64,000 nt of DNA from Reyranella sp. CPCC 100927 (GTDB taxonomy: Bacteria > Pseudomonadota > Alphaproteobacteria > Reyranellales > Reyranellaceae): contig NZ_VOHA01000022.1 of assembly GCF_007859315.1 (NCBI RefSeq), forward strand, positions 56,792-120,791, written 5' to 3'. The translations under genes were made by a program, and so were the position numbers. Under the pieces are notes generated by a model. The model saw nothing but the letters and a program-made list of their open reading frames with translations, made no database searches and had not been told where the DNA came from. Below, piece after piece: positions 8,595-17,059 of the stretch; position 1 is the stretch's first letter; each line of letters opens with the position of its first letter.

Positions 8595-9431
8595 TCAGGA
8601 ACGGTTTGCCGGTCGTGGTGTTGCGCGTTTCAGTTTCTTGCGTCGGCTGGCGGCCACGGTGCGTTTCTTGGCGGCCGCCTTCTTCGCCGCCGCGGGTTCG
8701 GCTGCGGCGCGCTCGGCCGCTTTCGCCAGGCGGGCGGCCTTGCGCGCTTCCTTGGCCAGCCGTTCCGCCTCGCGTCGGGCCTGGGCGGCAGGGCTGCTGC
8801 TGAAATCCGGCATGTTGCGGCGGAAGTGCCACAGGAACAACGCCGCGACCGTGCGCCAGGGCCGCCATGGCGTGCTGAGCTTCAGCAGCCGCTCCGGCTC
8901 CGGCCGCTGCCGCAGTTTCAACAGATGCTGCGCCGCGACGATCAGGCCGAGATCGTTGATCGGCATCACGTCGGGACGGCCCAGCGCGAACATCATATAG
9001 ATCTCGGCCGTCCACGGGCCGATGCCCTTGGCCTGGGTCAGGGTCGCGACCAGGGCGGCGTCGTCGAGCGCAGGCAGGTCCTCGAAGACGATGCGGCGCT
9101 CCACGGTGTCGAGCGCCAGCGATCGCGCGAATTTCACCTTGTTGTTGCTGAGCCCGCAGGCACGCAGCTCTTCGTCCGACAGACGCAGCAGGTTCTCCGG
9201 CGTCACCGGGTCGACCGCCGTGGCGACGCGATCCCAGATGCTGCGGGCGGCGAAGACCGACACCTGCTGGCCGATGATCGACCGCAGCAGGGCGCTGAAG
9301 CCTTCCTCGGCAGTGCGCAGCGGCGGATCGCCATAGGTGGCCCGCGCCGCGGCGAAGCGCGGATCGAGCGCAGCCAGGTAGTCCATGCCTTCGCGAACGC
9401 GCGCTTCGTCGAGACGGAATGGAATGCTCAT
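8595..9431 (-). CDS. DNA-3-methyladenine glycosylase II (AlkA-like), with basic tail
   Basis: A HhH-GPD base-excision glycosylase of about 278 residues. The helix-hairpin-helix is KGIGPWTAEIYMM and the catalytic Asp lies in PINDLGL; the family removes alkylated purines from DNA. After residue 205 there is a low-complexity tail rich in Lys, Ala and Arg (for example AAAKKAAAKKRTVAASRRKK), resembling histone-H1-like DNA-binding tails and absent from typical AlkA. Starts at GTG 9458 or ATG 9443 are possible; ATG 9431 is chosen because homologous sequence begins there. gluQ is divergent, with a short shared promoter region. Confidence 0.88.
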   Translation of the reverse strand: MSIPFRLDEARVREGMDYLAALDPRFAAARATYGDPPLRTAEEGFSALLRSIIGQQVSVFAARSIWDRVATAVDPVTPENLLRLSDEELRACGLSNNKVKFARSLALDTVERRIVFEDLPALDDAALVATLTQAKGIGPWTAEIYMMFALGRPDVMPINDLGLIVAAQHLLKLRQRPEPERLLKLSTPWRPWRTVAALFLWHFRRNMPDFSSSPAAQARREAERLAKEARKAARLAKAAERAAAEPAAAKKAAAKKRTVAASRRKKLKRATPRPANRS

Positions 9432-9484
9432 GGCTGGGCACATAGCATGCGCGGGCACACGATGCTAATAGGGCTGCACGTGTC

Positions 9485-10330
9485 ATGAGTGTTCCCCTCA
9501 TCACCCGCTTCGCACCCAGTCCGACGGGCTATCTGCACCTCGGGCACGCCTTCTCGGCGCTGACGGCGTGGCGCCGGGCGCGCCATGACGGTGGCCGGTT
9601 CCTGTTGCGGATCGAGGACATCGACATCCGCCGCTGCAAGGCCGAATTCGAGACGGCGATCCTCGAGGACCTGGCCTGGCTGGGCATCGACTGGGACGGC
9701 GATGTGCGCCGCCAGTCCGAGCACTTCGCCGATTACGGCGCTGCGCTCGACCGTCTGCAGGCGATGGGCGTGATCTTTCCCTGCTTCTGTACCCGCGCCG
9801 ACATCGCGCGCGAGATCGCAGCGGCGCAGAGCGCGCCGCACGGTCCGGACGGGCCGCTCTATCCCGGGACATGCCGCGCGCTTCGGCCCGCCGAGCGGCA
9901 GGCACGTGTGACGGCGGGAGTCGAATTCGCATTGCGGCTGGACCACGCCAAGGCCGCCGCGATGGCCGGTCCCTACCGGTTCTTCGAGGAAAGCCACGGC
10001 TGGGTCGACGGCGATCCGGCGTTGCACGGCGACGTGGTGCTGGCGCGCAAGGACACGCCGACCAGCTATCATCTCGCCGTCACGGTCGATGACCACCTCC
10101 AGGAAACCACACTGGTGTCGCGCGGCGAGGACCTTCAGCCCGCCACCCACGTGCACGGCCTGCTGCAGACGCTGCTGGGTTACGCGACGCCGCGCTATGC
10201 GCATCACCACCTGCTGACCGATGCACAAGGAAGACGCTACGCCAAGCGCGACCAGGCGCTCACCCTGCGGGCGCTGCGCGACAGCGGCGCGACGCCGGCC
10301 GAGGTCCGCCGGCGCGTGGGGTTCGATTGA
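9485..10330 (+). CDS. gluQ: Glutamyl-Q tRNA(Asp) synthetase
   Basis: A 281-residue truncated glutamyl-tRNA synthetase lacking the anticodon-binding half, which attaches Glu to queuosine in tRNA-Asp. The HIGH motif is HLGH in FAPSPTGYLHLGHAFSAL, the zinc site is CFC (CFCTRADI) with Tyr and Cys in YPGTC, and the KMSKS equivalent is KRDQ (YAKRDQALTLR). Length matches the family. It stands alone, divergent from the glycosylase gene and followed directly by a palindromic repeat. Confidence 0.93.
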   Translation: MSVPLITRFAPSPTGYLHLGHAFSALTAWRRARHDGGRFLLRIEDIDIRRCKAEFETAILEDLAWLGIDWDGDVRRQSEHFADYGAALDRLQAMGVIFPCFCTRADIAREIAAAQSAPHGPDGPLYPGTCRALRPAERQARVTAGVEFALRLDHAKAAAMAGPYRFFEESHGWVDGDPALHGDVVLARKDTPTSYHLAVTVDDHLQETTLVSRGEDLQPATHVHGLLQTLLGYATPRYAHHHLLTDAQGRRYAKRDQALTLRALRDSGATPAEVRRRVGFD

Positions 10331-10338
10331 TTCATCAT

Positions 10339-10464
10339 CCTCCCCAGCGAAGCTGGGGAGGTGCCCCGAAGGGGCGGAGGGGAGGCGACGTGGTATTGAT
10401 AATGGAGACCACGTAGGCTCCCCCTCCGGCCTTCGGCCACCTCCCCCAACTGCGTTGGGGGAGG
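10339..10464. repeat. Paired-hairpin intergenic repeat, family A copy 1
   Basis: Two hairpin units in opposite orientation around a short spacer. The left outer hairpin has CCTCCCC/GGGGAGG arms and is followed by the small hairpin CCCC-GAA-GGGG; the right half mirrors this with GGCCTTCGGCC and a CTCCCCCAA/TTGGGGGAG hairpin. It fills the space between the stops of gluQ and the convergent amidase, so it may also terminate both. The same architecture recurs at 25678 and 34768. Confidence 0.85.
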
Positions 10465-10471
10465 GTGTGGT

Positions 10472-11887
10472 TTACCCGGCCGCCATCGGTGGCGGTGGGA
10501 TCGGCGTCGTCTCCTCGAACGCGTAGGCGGCGCGCAGCACGCGGGCGTCGGCGTAGAGCGGGCCGACGATCTGCAGGCCGATCGGCAGGCCCGCCTTGGT
10601 GGTGCCGCAGGGAATGGTCGCGGCGGGATGGCGCGTCAGGTTGAACGTCAGCGTGAACGGCGTCCAACCGATATCGAGGCCGTCGCCACCCCATGCCGCC
10701 GGTTCACCGACGTCGAATGCCGGCATCGGCATCGTCGGTGTCAGCAGCAGATCGTAGTCCTCGAAGAACTGGTTGAAGAGGGCGCCCAACTGGACGCGCT
10801 GCTGGCCGGCGCGCAGGAACGCTTCCAGCGAATGGCGCCCGCCATGCTCGGCGGCGCGCAGCAGGCCGGGATCCATCAAGGCCTGCCGCTCGGGCGGGAA
10901 GCTCTTGATCAGCAGGCTGAAATTGCTGGTCCAGTGGACGTTCTCGATGTCGCGCGGATCGAGGCCGTTCAGCTTGGGGCTCGCCTCGACCACCTTGGCG
11001 CCCAGCTTCTTGAAGGCCTTGGCGGCATTCGCCACCGATTGCGCCACCTCGGGATCGATCTTGTCCTTCTCGACAAATCCCAGATCGGGCGAGTAGGCGA
11101 TGCGCAGGCCCTTGACGCCCTTCTCGAGACCCTTGAGGTAATCCTCCTGGTCGGTGGGAATCGCGTACCAGTCGCGGTGATCGGGCCGGGCGATGACGTT
11201 CATCATCATCGCCGCATCGCGCACGGTGCGGGTCATCGGCCCGGCGTTGGACAGCGTCCCCTGGGTCGACGGCGGATGGAGCGGCACGCGGGCGAACGTC
11301 GGCTTCAGACCGAACAGGCCGCTGAAGCTGCAGGGAATGCGCACCGAGCCGGCGCCGTCCGTGCCGACCGCGAGGTTGCCGATGCCGACGGCCGCCGCTG
11401 CCGTGCCGCCACCCGACGAGCCGCCCGGCGTCTTGTGGATGTCCCACGGGTTGCGCGTGATGCCGAACAGCTTGGAGTCGGTGACGCCCTTCCAGCCGTA
11501 TTCCGGCGACGTCGTCTTGCCCAGCAGGACGGTGCCGGCGGCGCGCAGGCGCGCTGCCGACGGCGCATCGTTGTCCCATGGCCCGTCGGGGCCGATGGCG
11601 GCGCTGCCCATGCGCGTAGGCATGCCGCGCGTCTGGACCATGTCCTTGATCGTGGTCGGCACGCCGTCGAGCGGACTGAGCGGCTTGCCCTTGCTCCAGC
11701 GCTTCTCCGACGCACGCGCCTGCTTGACGGCGCTGTCGGCGTCGACGTGCTGCATGCAGTTCAGCACCGGGTGGAACTTCTTGATGCGGGCCAGCGCCGC
11801 CTTGGTCGCCTCGACAGGCGATGCCTTGCGTTTCTTGAACAGTCGCGCCAGCGCGTGCGCCGGCATCATCGCGAGATCGTCAGCCAT
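10472..11887 (-). CDS. Amidase signature family protein (tandem copy 1)
   Basis: A 471-residue amidase with the Ser-cisSer-Lys triad framework: Lys in TTIKDMVQT, the glycine/serine-rich core GGSSGGGTAAAAV and the nucleophile region GTDGAGSVRIP. Family members hydrolyse amides including indoleacetamide, nylon-type oligomers and peptide amides; the substrate is unknown. It lies 18 bases downstream of a second, clearly paralogous amidase gene, pointing to tandem duplication within one leftward unit that begins with the TPR protein. Confidence 0.9.
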   Translation of the reverse strand: MADDLAMMPAHALARLFKKRKASPVEATKAALARIKKFHPVLNCMQHVDADSAVKQARASEKRWSKGKPLSPLDGVPTTIKDMVQTRGMPTRMGSAAIGPDGPWDNDAPSAARLRAAGTVLLGKTTSPEYGWKGVTDSKLFGITRNPWDIHKTPGGSSGGGTAAAAVGIGNLAVGTDGAGSVRIPCSFSGLFGLKPTFARVPLHPPSTQGTLSNAGPMTRTVRDAAMMMNVIARPDHRDWYAIPTDQEDYLKGLEKGVKGLRIAYSPDLGFVEKDKIDPEVAQSVANAAKAFKKLGAKVVEASPKLNGLDPRDIENVHWTSNFSLLIKSFPPERQALMDPGLLRAAEHGGRHSLEAFLRAGQQRVQLGALFNQFFEDYDLLLTPTMPMPAFDVGEPAAWGGDGLDIGWTPFTLTFNLTRHPAATIPCGTTKAGLPIGLQIVGPLYADARVLRAAYAFEETTPIPPPPMAAG

Positions 11888-11905
11888 GCTCGGTTCCTGG
11901 TGTCC

Positions 11906-13315
11906 TTATTTCGCCGGCAGCGCCGGCACCTTCAGGGGTGCGACCTGCTGGTAGTGGTGGGCGGCGCGCAGCACCAGCGCGTCGCGATAGTGGCCCGATG
12001 TGATCATCAGACCGACCGGAAGGCCGGCATGGGTAAGCCCGCAGGGTACGCTGGCCGACGGGTGGCGCGACAGATTGAAATGATAGGTGTAGGGCGACCA
12101 GCGCTGGTTGGGCGTGCCGTCGGCAAGATCCGGTGCCATTCTGCCGGTGTCGAACGCCGCCACGGCCAAAGTCGGGCACAGCAGCAGGTCGTACTGGGCG
12201 AAGAAGCGGTTCCAGCCCAGGGTCAGGGCGCGGCGGTCCGCCATCGCGGCCACGAGATCACCCGAACTGTATTTGGCACCGTCGCGCGCCATGGCGAGCA
12301 GCGTCGGGTCCAGCAGCTGGTGACGCTCCGGCGGGAAGATCTGCAGGACACGCTGAACGAAGCACAGCCAGTGGGTGACGAAGGTCTTGCGGCCATCGAT
12401 CCCGCCGAGATCGGGACTGGCCTCTTCGACCTCGCAGCCGAGTTTCTGGAACGTCCGGGCCGCCTTGGTCACCAGCGCGCCGACCTCGGGGTCAAGCTCG
12501 TGGTCGCCGAACTTCATCACCAGGCCGATCTTCAGCTTCCTCACCTTGCCGTCGATCTTCTTGATGTAGTCGACATCGTCGGGCGGCAGGGCGCTGGGAT
12601 CGCGCACGTCAGGCTCGGCAATGACGTTCATCATCAGCGCGCAGTCCTCGACCGTGCGCGTCATCGGGCCGGTATTGGAAAGATCGCCGTTGACGCTGGG
12701 CGGCCACGCTGCGACCCGGCCGAAGGTCGGCTTGTGACCCACGATGCCGCAGAAGCTGGCCGGCAGACGGATCGAGCCGCCGCCGTCGGTGCCGATCGCC
12801 AGTGGCCCCAGCCGCGCGGCGACCGCCGCGGCGGCCCCGCCCGACGAGCCACCCGATGTCTTGTCGAGGTTCCACGGATTGCGCGTGATGCCGCGCAGCG
12901 GGCTCTCCGTGATGCCCTTGTGCCCGAACTCCGGCGACGTCGACTGCGCGAAGATCACGGCCCCCGCCTCGCGCAGGCGCTGGACCGACGGCGCATCGCC
13001 TTCCCACGGCTGATGCGGGTCGACGGCTTTCGATCCCATCAGGGTCGGCCAGCCCTTCACGCGCACCAGTTCCTTGACCGAGACGGGAACGCCATCCAGC
13101 GGCGACAGCGCCTCGCCTTTCTTCCAGCGTTTCTCGGACGCCGCCGCATCCTTCAACGCCGGTTCGGCATCGATCAGGCTGAGTGCGTTGAGCACGGGGT
13201 TGACCGTGTCGACGCGCGCCAGGATCGCCTTCAGCGCCTCGACGGGCGAGGCCTTGCCCTTGCGATAGAGCGCCGACAGCTCCGTTGCCGTGGCCTGGGT
13301 GAGATCGGATTTCAA
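11906..13315 (-). CDS. Amidase signature family protein (tandem copy 2)
   Basis: A 469-residue amidase with Lys in VSVKELVRV, the core GGSSGGAAAAV and GTDGGGSIRLP around the nucleophile Ser. It aligns end to end with the next gene (shared blocks such as GPMTRTV and the ALMMNVIA-type segment), so the two are paralogues that have clearly diverged. It starts 25 bases after the TPR-protein stop. An ATG at the start of the conserved N-terminus supports the chosen start. Confidence 0.9.
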   Translation of the reverse strand: MKSDLTQATATELSALYRKGKASPVEALKAILARVDTVNPVLNALSLIDAEPALKDAAASEKRWKKGEALSPLDGVPVSVKELVRVKGWPTLMGSKAVDPHQPWEGDAPSVQRLREAGAVIFAQSTSPEFGHKGITESPLRGITRNPWNLDKTSGGSSGGAAAAVAARLGPLAIGTDGGGSIRLPASFCGIVGHKPTFGRVAAWPPSVNGDLSNTGPMTRTVEDCALMMNVIAEPDVRDPSALPPDDVDYIKKIDGKVRKLKIGLVMKFGDHELDPEVGALVTKAARTFQKLGCEVEEASPDLGGIDGRKTFVTHWLCFVQRVLQIFPPERHQLLDPTLLAMARDGAKYSSGDLVAAMADRRALTLGWNRFFAQYDLLLCPTLAVAAFDTGRMAPDLADGTPNQRWSPYTYHFNLSRHPSASVPCGLTHAGLPVGLMITSGHYRDALVLRAAHHYQQVAPLKVPALPAK

Positions 13316-13340
13316 CGGACGCTCCTTCGGCTCTGTCCTG

Positions 13341-14723
13341 TCACGCCGCGCGATAGCGGCGGGTCAACCGCTCGGCCTGCTGGCGCGCCGTCAAGGCATC
13401 CTCGGCGCGGCCCAGCCGGTCGTAGATCGTGGCGAGGTCGCGCTTGGTGTGGGCGATGTTGCCGCGGGCATGGTCGTTGGCCACCAGCGCGGCCAGTGCG
13501 CGGTCGTTCCACTGCGCCTTGATCAGGGCATCCAGCCACAGCGCACCGAACAGGGCGCGCTGGGCATGGCTGCCGCCGATCACCTGCAGGTGGGGCAAGG
13601 CGTCGCCCAGCAACCGCGCCGCCGTTCCCCAGTCGCCCTTGGCGTGCGCCACCACGCCGTGCGCCGCCGGCACGGCGGCTTCGACCCAGGCCGTGCGTTC
13701 GAACGGGCGCGCCCGTCCGGCGCGATCTTCCAGGCTCGCCAGCATCTCGGTGACGGCGGCGCCCTCGCCGGCGCGGGCAAGGCCGTAAAGATACTGCAGA
13801 TCCAGGAACGGCGAGAAATGCTCGTGCAGGCGGGGCACCAGATAGGTCGCGATGTCACGCCAGCGGTCGCCGGCATCGACGCCGCGCAGCTCCAGCCGCG
13901 CCAGCAGTGAAATGGCGTTGATCTGGTCCTGGCAGAACGTCTTCCACACGCCCCAGACCCGATTGTCGTACAGCGCCAGCGCCTGCTCGGGGCGGTCGCT
14001 GTCGATGTAGAACAACGCCGTGTGCCACCAGTTGTGCGTGTACATGAAGGAGTTGCAGGCGTCCCAGGTGTCGGCCAGGCCTTCCATCCAGGCGATGCCG
14101 TCCTCGATGCGGCCCTGGGTCTCCATCACATGGGCCGCGGCATGGTGCGCCCAGGGATCGCTGCGGTTGATCGCGACGGCCCGGCGCGCGTCGGCCTCGG
14201 CCTCGTCGAGCCGGTTGAGTTCCTCCAGCGCGAACGCCCGCATGCCGTAGACGTAGCCGACATCGCGATTGGCCGGCCCGATGGCTTCGCTGATGCGCAG
14301 CATGCCCTCGGCGTTGCCGAGATTGAAATGCGCCAGCTGGCCCAGCTTGGCGGCGAACAGGTCGCGCGGCCAGGCCGACGCCATCTCTTCGAAAGCTGCC
14401 GCGGCGCCATCGAGTGCGCCGTCGTGCCAGGCCGAGATCGCCTGCAGCCAGGCCCGCTCGCGCGCCGTCATGTCGGCCTGGCGCGCCTGGGCCAGCGCCA
14501 GCTGCGCGCCGGCGGCCTGGTGCGCGGCGGGCTCGTCCATGGTGATGTTCAGCGCCGCCGCCTGCATCTGGACCAGCGGCACGTCGCTCGCGCGCTCGGC
14601 CATCATCATGAACGGCGCGAAGTCCTTGCCGTAGCCCAGCCATTGGCCAAGCACGTGATCGAGGGCCTCGATCGTCGCCGCATCGGCATTGGCGACGGGC
14701 AGCCCTTGTGAATCGGTGAGCAT
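13341..14723 (-). CDS. TTC38-like tetratricopeptide repeat protein
   Basis: A protein of about 460 residues built of helical TPR-like repeats. The central block (GRIEDGIAWME, then NWWHTALFYID and ALALYDNRVWG) is the signature of the family to which eukaryotic TTC38 belongs, whose function is unknown. There is no signal peptide. ATG 14723 is chosen; ATG 14762 is an in-frame alternative. Position upstream of two amidases suggests a shared unit, but the functional link is not known. mmsA is divergent, with a palindromic repeat in between. Confidence 0.82.
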   Translation of the reverse strand: MLTDSQGLPVANADAATIEALDHVLGQWLGYGKDFAPFMMMAERASDVPLVQMQAAALNITMDEPAAHQAAGAQLALAQARQADMTARERAWLQAISAWHDGALDGAAAAFEEMASAWPRDLFAAKLGQLAHFNLGNAEGMLRISEAIGPANRDVGYVYGMRAFALEELNRLDEAEADARRAVAINRSDPWAHHAAAHVMETQGRIEDGIAWMEGLADTWDACNSFMYTHNWWHTALFYIDSDRPEQALALYDNRVWGVWKTFCQDQINAISLLARLELRGVDAGDRWRDIATYLVPRLHEHFSPFLDLQYLYGLARAGEGAAVTEMLASLEDRAGRARPFERTAWVEAAVPAAHGVVAHAKGDWGTAARLLGDALPHLQVIGGSHAQRALFGALWLDALIKAQWNDRALAALVANDHARGNIAHTKRDLATIYDRLGRAEDALTARQQAERLTRRYRAA

Positions 14724-14812
14724 GTCGGCTGGGCGTTGTCCTTCCGGCGCGAACCTAACCATGCGCGGCGCCATGAGTCGAGATCGCCGGCCGGATGCCG
14801 GGCGTATACCGC

Positions 14813-14900
14813 TGTCATCCCGAGCGTAGCGAGGGATCTTTTGATGCAGGCGCACCCGTGCGTCACTTGCAGAAGATCCCTCGCTGCGCTCGGGATGACG
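14813..14900. repeat. Inverted intergenic repeat, family B copy 1
   Basis: A long inverted repeat with arms reading TCATCCCGAGCGTAGCGAGG and its near-perfect complement (one T/C difference), separated by a spacer of some 36 bases. Each arm is itself partly palindromic (CGAGCGNAGCG). It lies between the divergent TPR-protein gene and mmsA. Related copies occur at 20682, 27134, 44118 and 55849. Confidence 0.88.
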
Positions 14901-15011
14901 GGTGCACTTACCGGGAAAGGACGATTCGGGCTGCGGCCGTTCGGCCGCTTCCCCAGGCTGCGCGCCGCTGCTAGTTTCCGGCCCAATCGAGGTGGTCCTG
15001 CGGAGGGAAAG

Positions 15012-16508
15012 ATGGCCAGCCAGATCGGGCATTTCATCAACGGCAAGAACGTTCCTGGCGGCAGCGGCCGTTTCGGCGACGTCTTCAATCCGGCCACCGG
15101 CGAGAAGACGGCCGAGGTCGCCCTTGCCAGCACGGCCGAGGTCGACGCGGCGGTCCAGGTCGCCAAGGCTGCCCAGGTCGCCTGGGGTGCCATGCCGCCG
15201 CTGCGCCGCGCGCGCGTGATGTTCAAGGTCAAGGACCTGATCGAGAAGCGCATCGACGACATCGCGCGCCAACTGTCCCTGGAGCACGGCAAGACGTTCG
15301 ACGACGCCAAGGGCGAGGTCGGCCGCGGGCTGGAGGTGGTCGAGTTCGCCTGCGGCATCGCCCATCACCTGCGCGGCGACTACACCGAGCAGATCGCCAC
15401 CGACATGGACAGCTGGTCGATGCGCCAGCCGCTGGGTGTCGTGGCCGGCATCACGCCGTTCAACTTCCCGATCATGATCCCGTGCTGGATGGGTGCGATG
15501 GCCGTGGCCTGCGGCAACGCCTTCATCCTCAAGCCGTCGGAGAAGGATCCCAGCGCGCCGATGCTGCTGACCGAGCTGTTCGCCGAAGCGGGCGTGCCGG
15601 CCGGCATTTTCCAGGCCATCAACGGCGACAAGGAAGCCGTCGATGCGCTGCTCAAGCATCCCGACGTGCCGGCGATCAGCTTCGTCGGCTCGACCGCGAT
15701 CGGCCGCTACGTCTACCAGACCGGCACGCAGCACGATAAGCGCGTGCAGGCCCTGTGCGGCGCCAAGAACCACATGGTGGTGATGCCCGACGCCGATCTC
15801 GACCAGACCACCGACGCCCTGATCGGCGCCGGCTATGGCGCCGCCGGCGAGCGCTGCATGGCGATCTCGGTCGCCGTCGCGGTCGGCGACATCGGCGACA
15901 AGCTGGTCGAGAAGCTGGCGCCGCGGGTGCAGAAGCTGAAGGTCGGCCCCGGGCTCGACCCGCAGTCGGAGATGGGCCCGCTGGTGACGCGCCAGCACCT
16001 CGACAAGGTGAAGGGCTACGTCGACCAGGGCGTCAAGGAAGGCGCCAAGCTGGTGGTCGACGGCCGCGACCTGCGCCTGCAGGGCTACGAGAACGGCAAC
16101 TTCATGGGCGGCTGCCTGTTCGACAACGTCACCACCGACATGACGATCTACAAGGACGAGATCTTCGGGCCGGTGCTGTCGATCGTGCGCGCCAAGGGCT
16201 TCGACGAGGCCATCAAGATGGTGAACGACCACGCCTACGGCAACGGCACGGCGATCTTCACCCGCGACGGCGACTCGGCGCGCGCGTTCGCCAACAACGT
16301 CAAGATCGGCATGGTCGGCGTGAACGTGCCGATCCCGGTGCCGGTCGCCTACCACTCGTTCGGCGGCTGGAAGGCCTCGATCTTCGGTGACCATGGCATC
16401 TACGGCATGGAAGGCGTGCGCTTCTTCACCAAGCTGAAGACCGTCTCGGCCCGCTGGCCCACCGGCATCCGCAGCGGCGCCGAGTTCAACTTCAGGTCCC
16501 GGCACTGA
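15012..16508 (+). CDS. mmsA: Methylmalonate-semialdehyde dehydrogenase (CoA-acylating)
   Basis: A 498-residue aldehyde dehydrogenase converting methylmalonate or malonate semialdehyde plus CoA and NAD to propionyl- or acetyl-CoA, a step of valine and inositol catabolism. Distinctive features are TPFNFPIMIP, the catalytic Cys in GYGAAGERCMAISVAV, the GSTAIGRYVY cofactor segment, and the GVNVPIPVPVAYHSFGGWK signature near the C-terminus. The start is the ATG at 15012 with GGAGGG before it; upstream in-frame sequence is intergenic repeat. No other valine-pathway gene is adjacent. Confidence 0.95.
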   Translation: MASQIGHFINGKNVPGGSGRFGDVFNPATGEKTAEVALASTAEVDAAVQVAKAAQVAWGAMPPLRRARVMFKVKDLIEKRIDDIARQLSLEHGKTFDDAKGEVGRGLEVVEFACGIAHHLRGDYTEQIATDMDSWSMRQPLGVVAGITPFNFPIMIPCWMGAMAVACGNAFILKPSEKDPSAPMLLTELFAEAGVPAGIFQAINGDKEAVDALLKHPDVPAISFVGSTAIGRYVYQTGTQHDKRVQALCGAKNHMVVMPDADLDQTTDALIGAGYGAAGERCMAISVAVAVGDIGDKLVEKLAPRVQKLKVGPGLDPQSEMGPLVTRQHLDKVKGYVDQGVKEGAKLVVDGRDLRLQGYENGNFMGGCLFDNVTTDMTIYKDEIFGPVLSIVRAKGFDEAIKMVNDHAYGNGTAIFTRDGDSARAFANNVKIGMVGVNVPIPVPVAYHSFGGWKASIFGDHGIYGMEGVRFFTKLKTVSARWPTGIRSGAEFNFRSRH

Positions 16509-16527
16509 GGGCAGGGGCTTGCTTCGC

Positions 16528-16553
16528 GTGGCGCGGGCTTCGTCCCGCGCCAC
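16528..16553 (+). terminator. Perfect GC-rich hairpin after mmsA
   Basis: A 10-bp perfect stem (GTGGCGCGGG / CCCGCGCCAC) with a six-base loop, 20 bases after the mmsA stop. There is no U-run behind it, so it may be a pause or Rho-linked 3' structure rather than an intrinsic terminator. Confidence 0.45.
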
Positions 16554-17059
16554 CAGGAGCGCGACCTGGGCAAAGGGCGCGGCAGAAAGGGCAGATACGG
16601 CCAGAAAGTCCTTTTCTCCTTGATTCTGCTGCATTCTTTGCACCGCAAGCCGGCCGGCCAAGTGGCGGTCAAATAGAGGCAGATACGGCCAGAAAGTCTT
16701 TTGGTCACCGGTGAGCGCCGCCGTGCGGTCAAGCGGAGCGCGCTTGCGATCGGCGCTATCAGCGCCATCGCCGATGTGTGCGTGGTCTCTCTTGCAGCCA
16801 ACATCACTCACGCCTGCGCGCGCCAGGGTCCTCTTGGTTCGATGTGGGGTTCGTTGGCTGGCGCCGCCTGTTTGGCGGCAGCCTGGCCGTCTCACGCTGG
16901 GCTCACGAGATGCCTATCCTGACGGTCGCATGCCCACGCAGTACTATCTATATAATGTTCTTTAGAAAAGAACAAGAAGAATTTCGGCTCGCGCCGATGG
17001 CGGACGATCTGTCCTGGTGGACTCGAGGCGCGTGCTCTGGGGCACGCTCGGCGTGCACC
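16554..17059. other. Gene-poor gap with direct repeats and an operator-like palindrome
   Basis: No convincing coding sequence: the short frames present lack family features. It contains two exact 21-base direct repeats (listed separately) and, at 16957-16973, a 17-base palindrome GTTCTTT-AGA-AAAGAAC directly after TATAAT (16951-16956) in an A+T-rich pocket. No good -35 hexamer is seen at normal spacing, so the promoter reading is weak. Confidence 0.5.
16590..16698. repeat. Pair of 21-base direct repeats
   Basis: The sequence GGCAGATACGGCCAGAAAGT followed by C occurs at 16590-16610 and again at 16678-16698, 88 bases apart, with similar flanks (CCTTTT and TTTT). Purpose unknown; it could be the remains of a small duplication or a repeated binding site. 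Confidence 0.75.

Noticed and set aside
10339..10464. Family A repeat as an ordinary intrinsic terminator
   Set aside because: Its double facing-hairpin structure recurs elsewhere between co-directional genes and lacks U-runs, so a dispersed repeat is the better reading, though it may also terminate.
10628..16895. Very long open frames opposite the amidases, TPR protein and mmsA
   Set aside because: They are antisense shadows caused by strong G/C third positions; they have no family features and run through clear genes and repeats.
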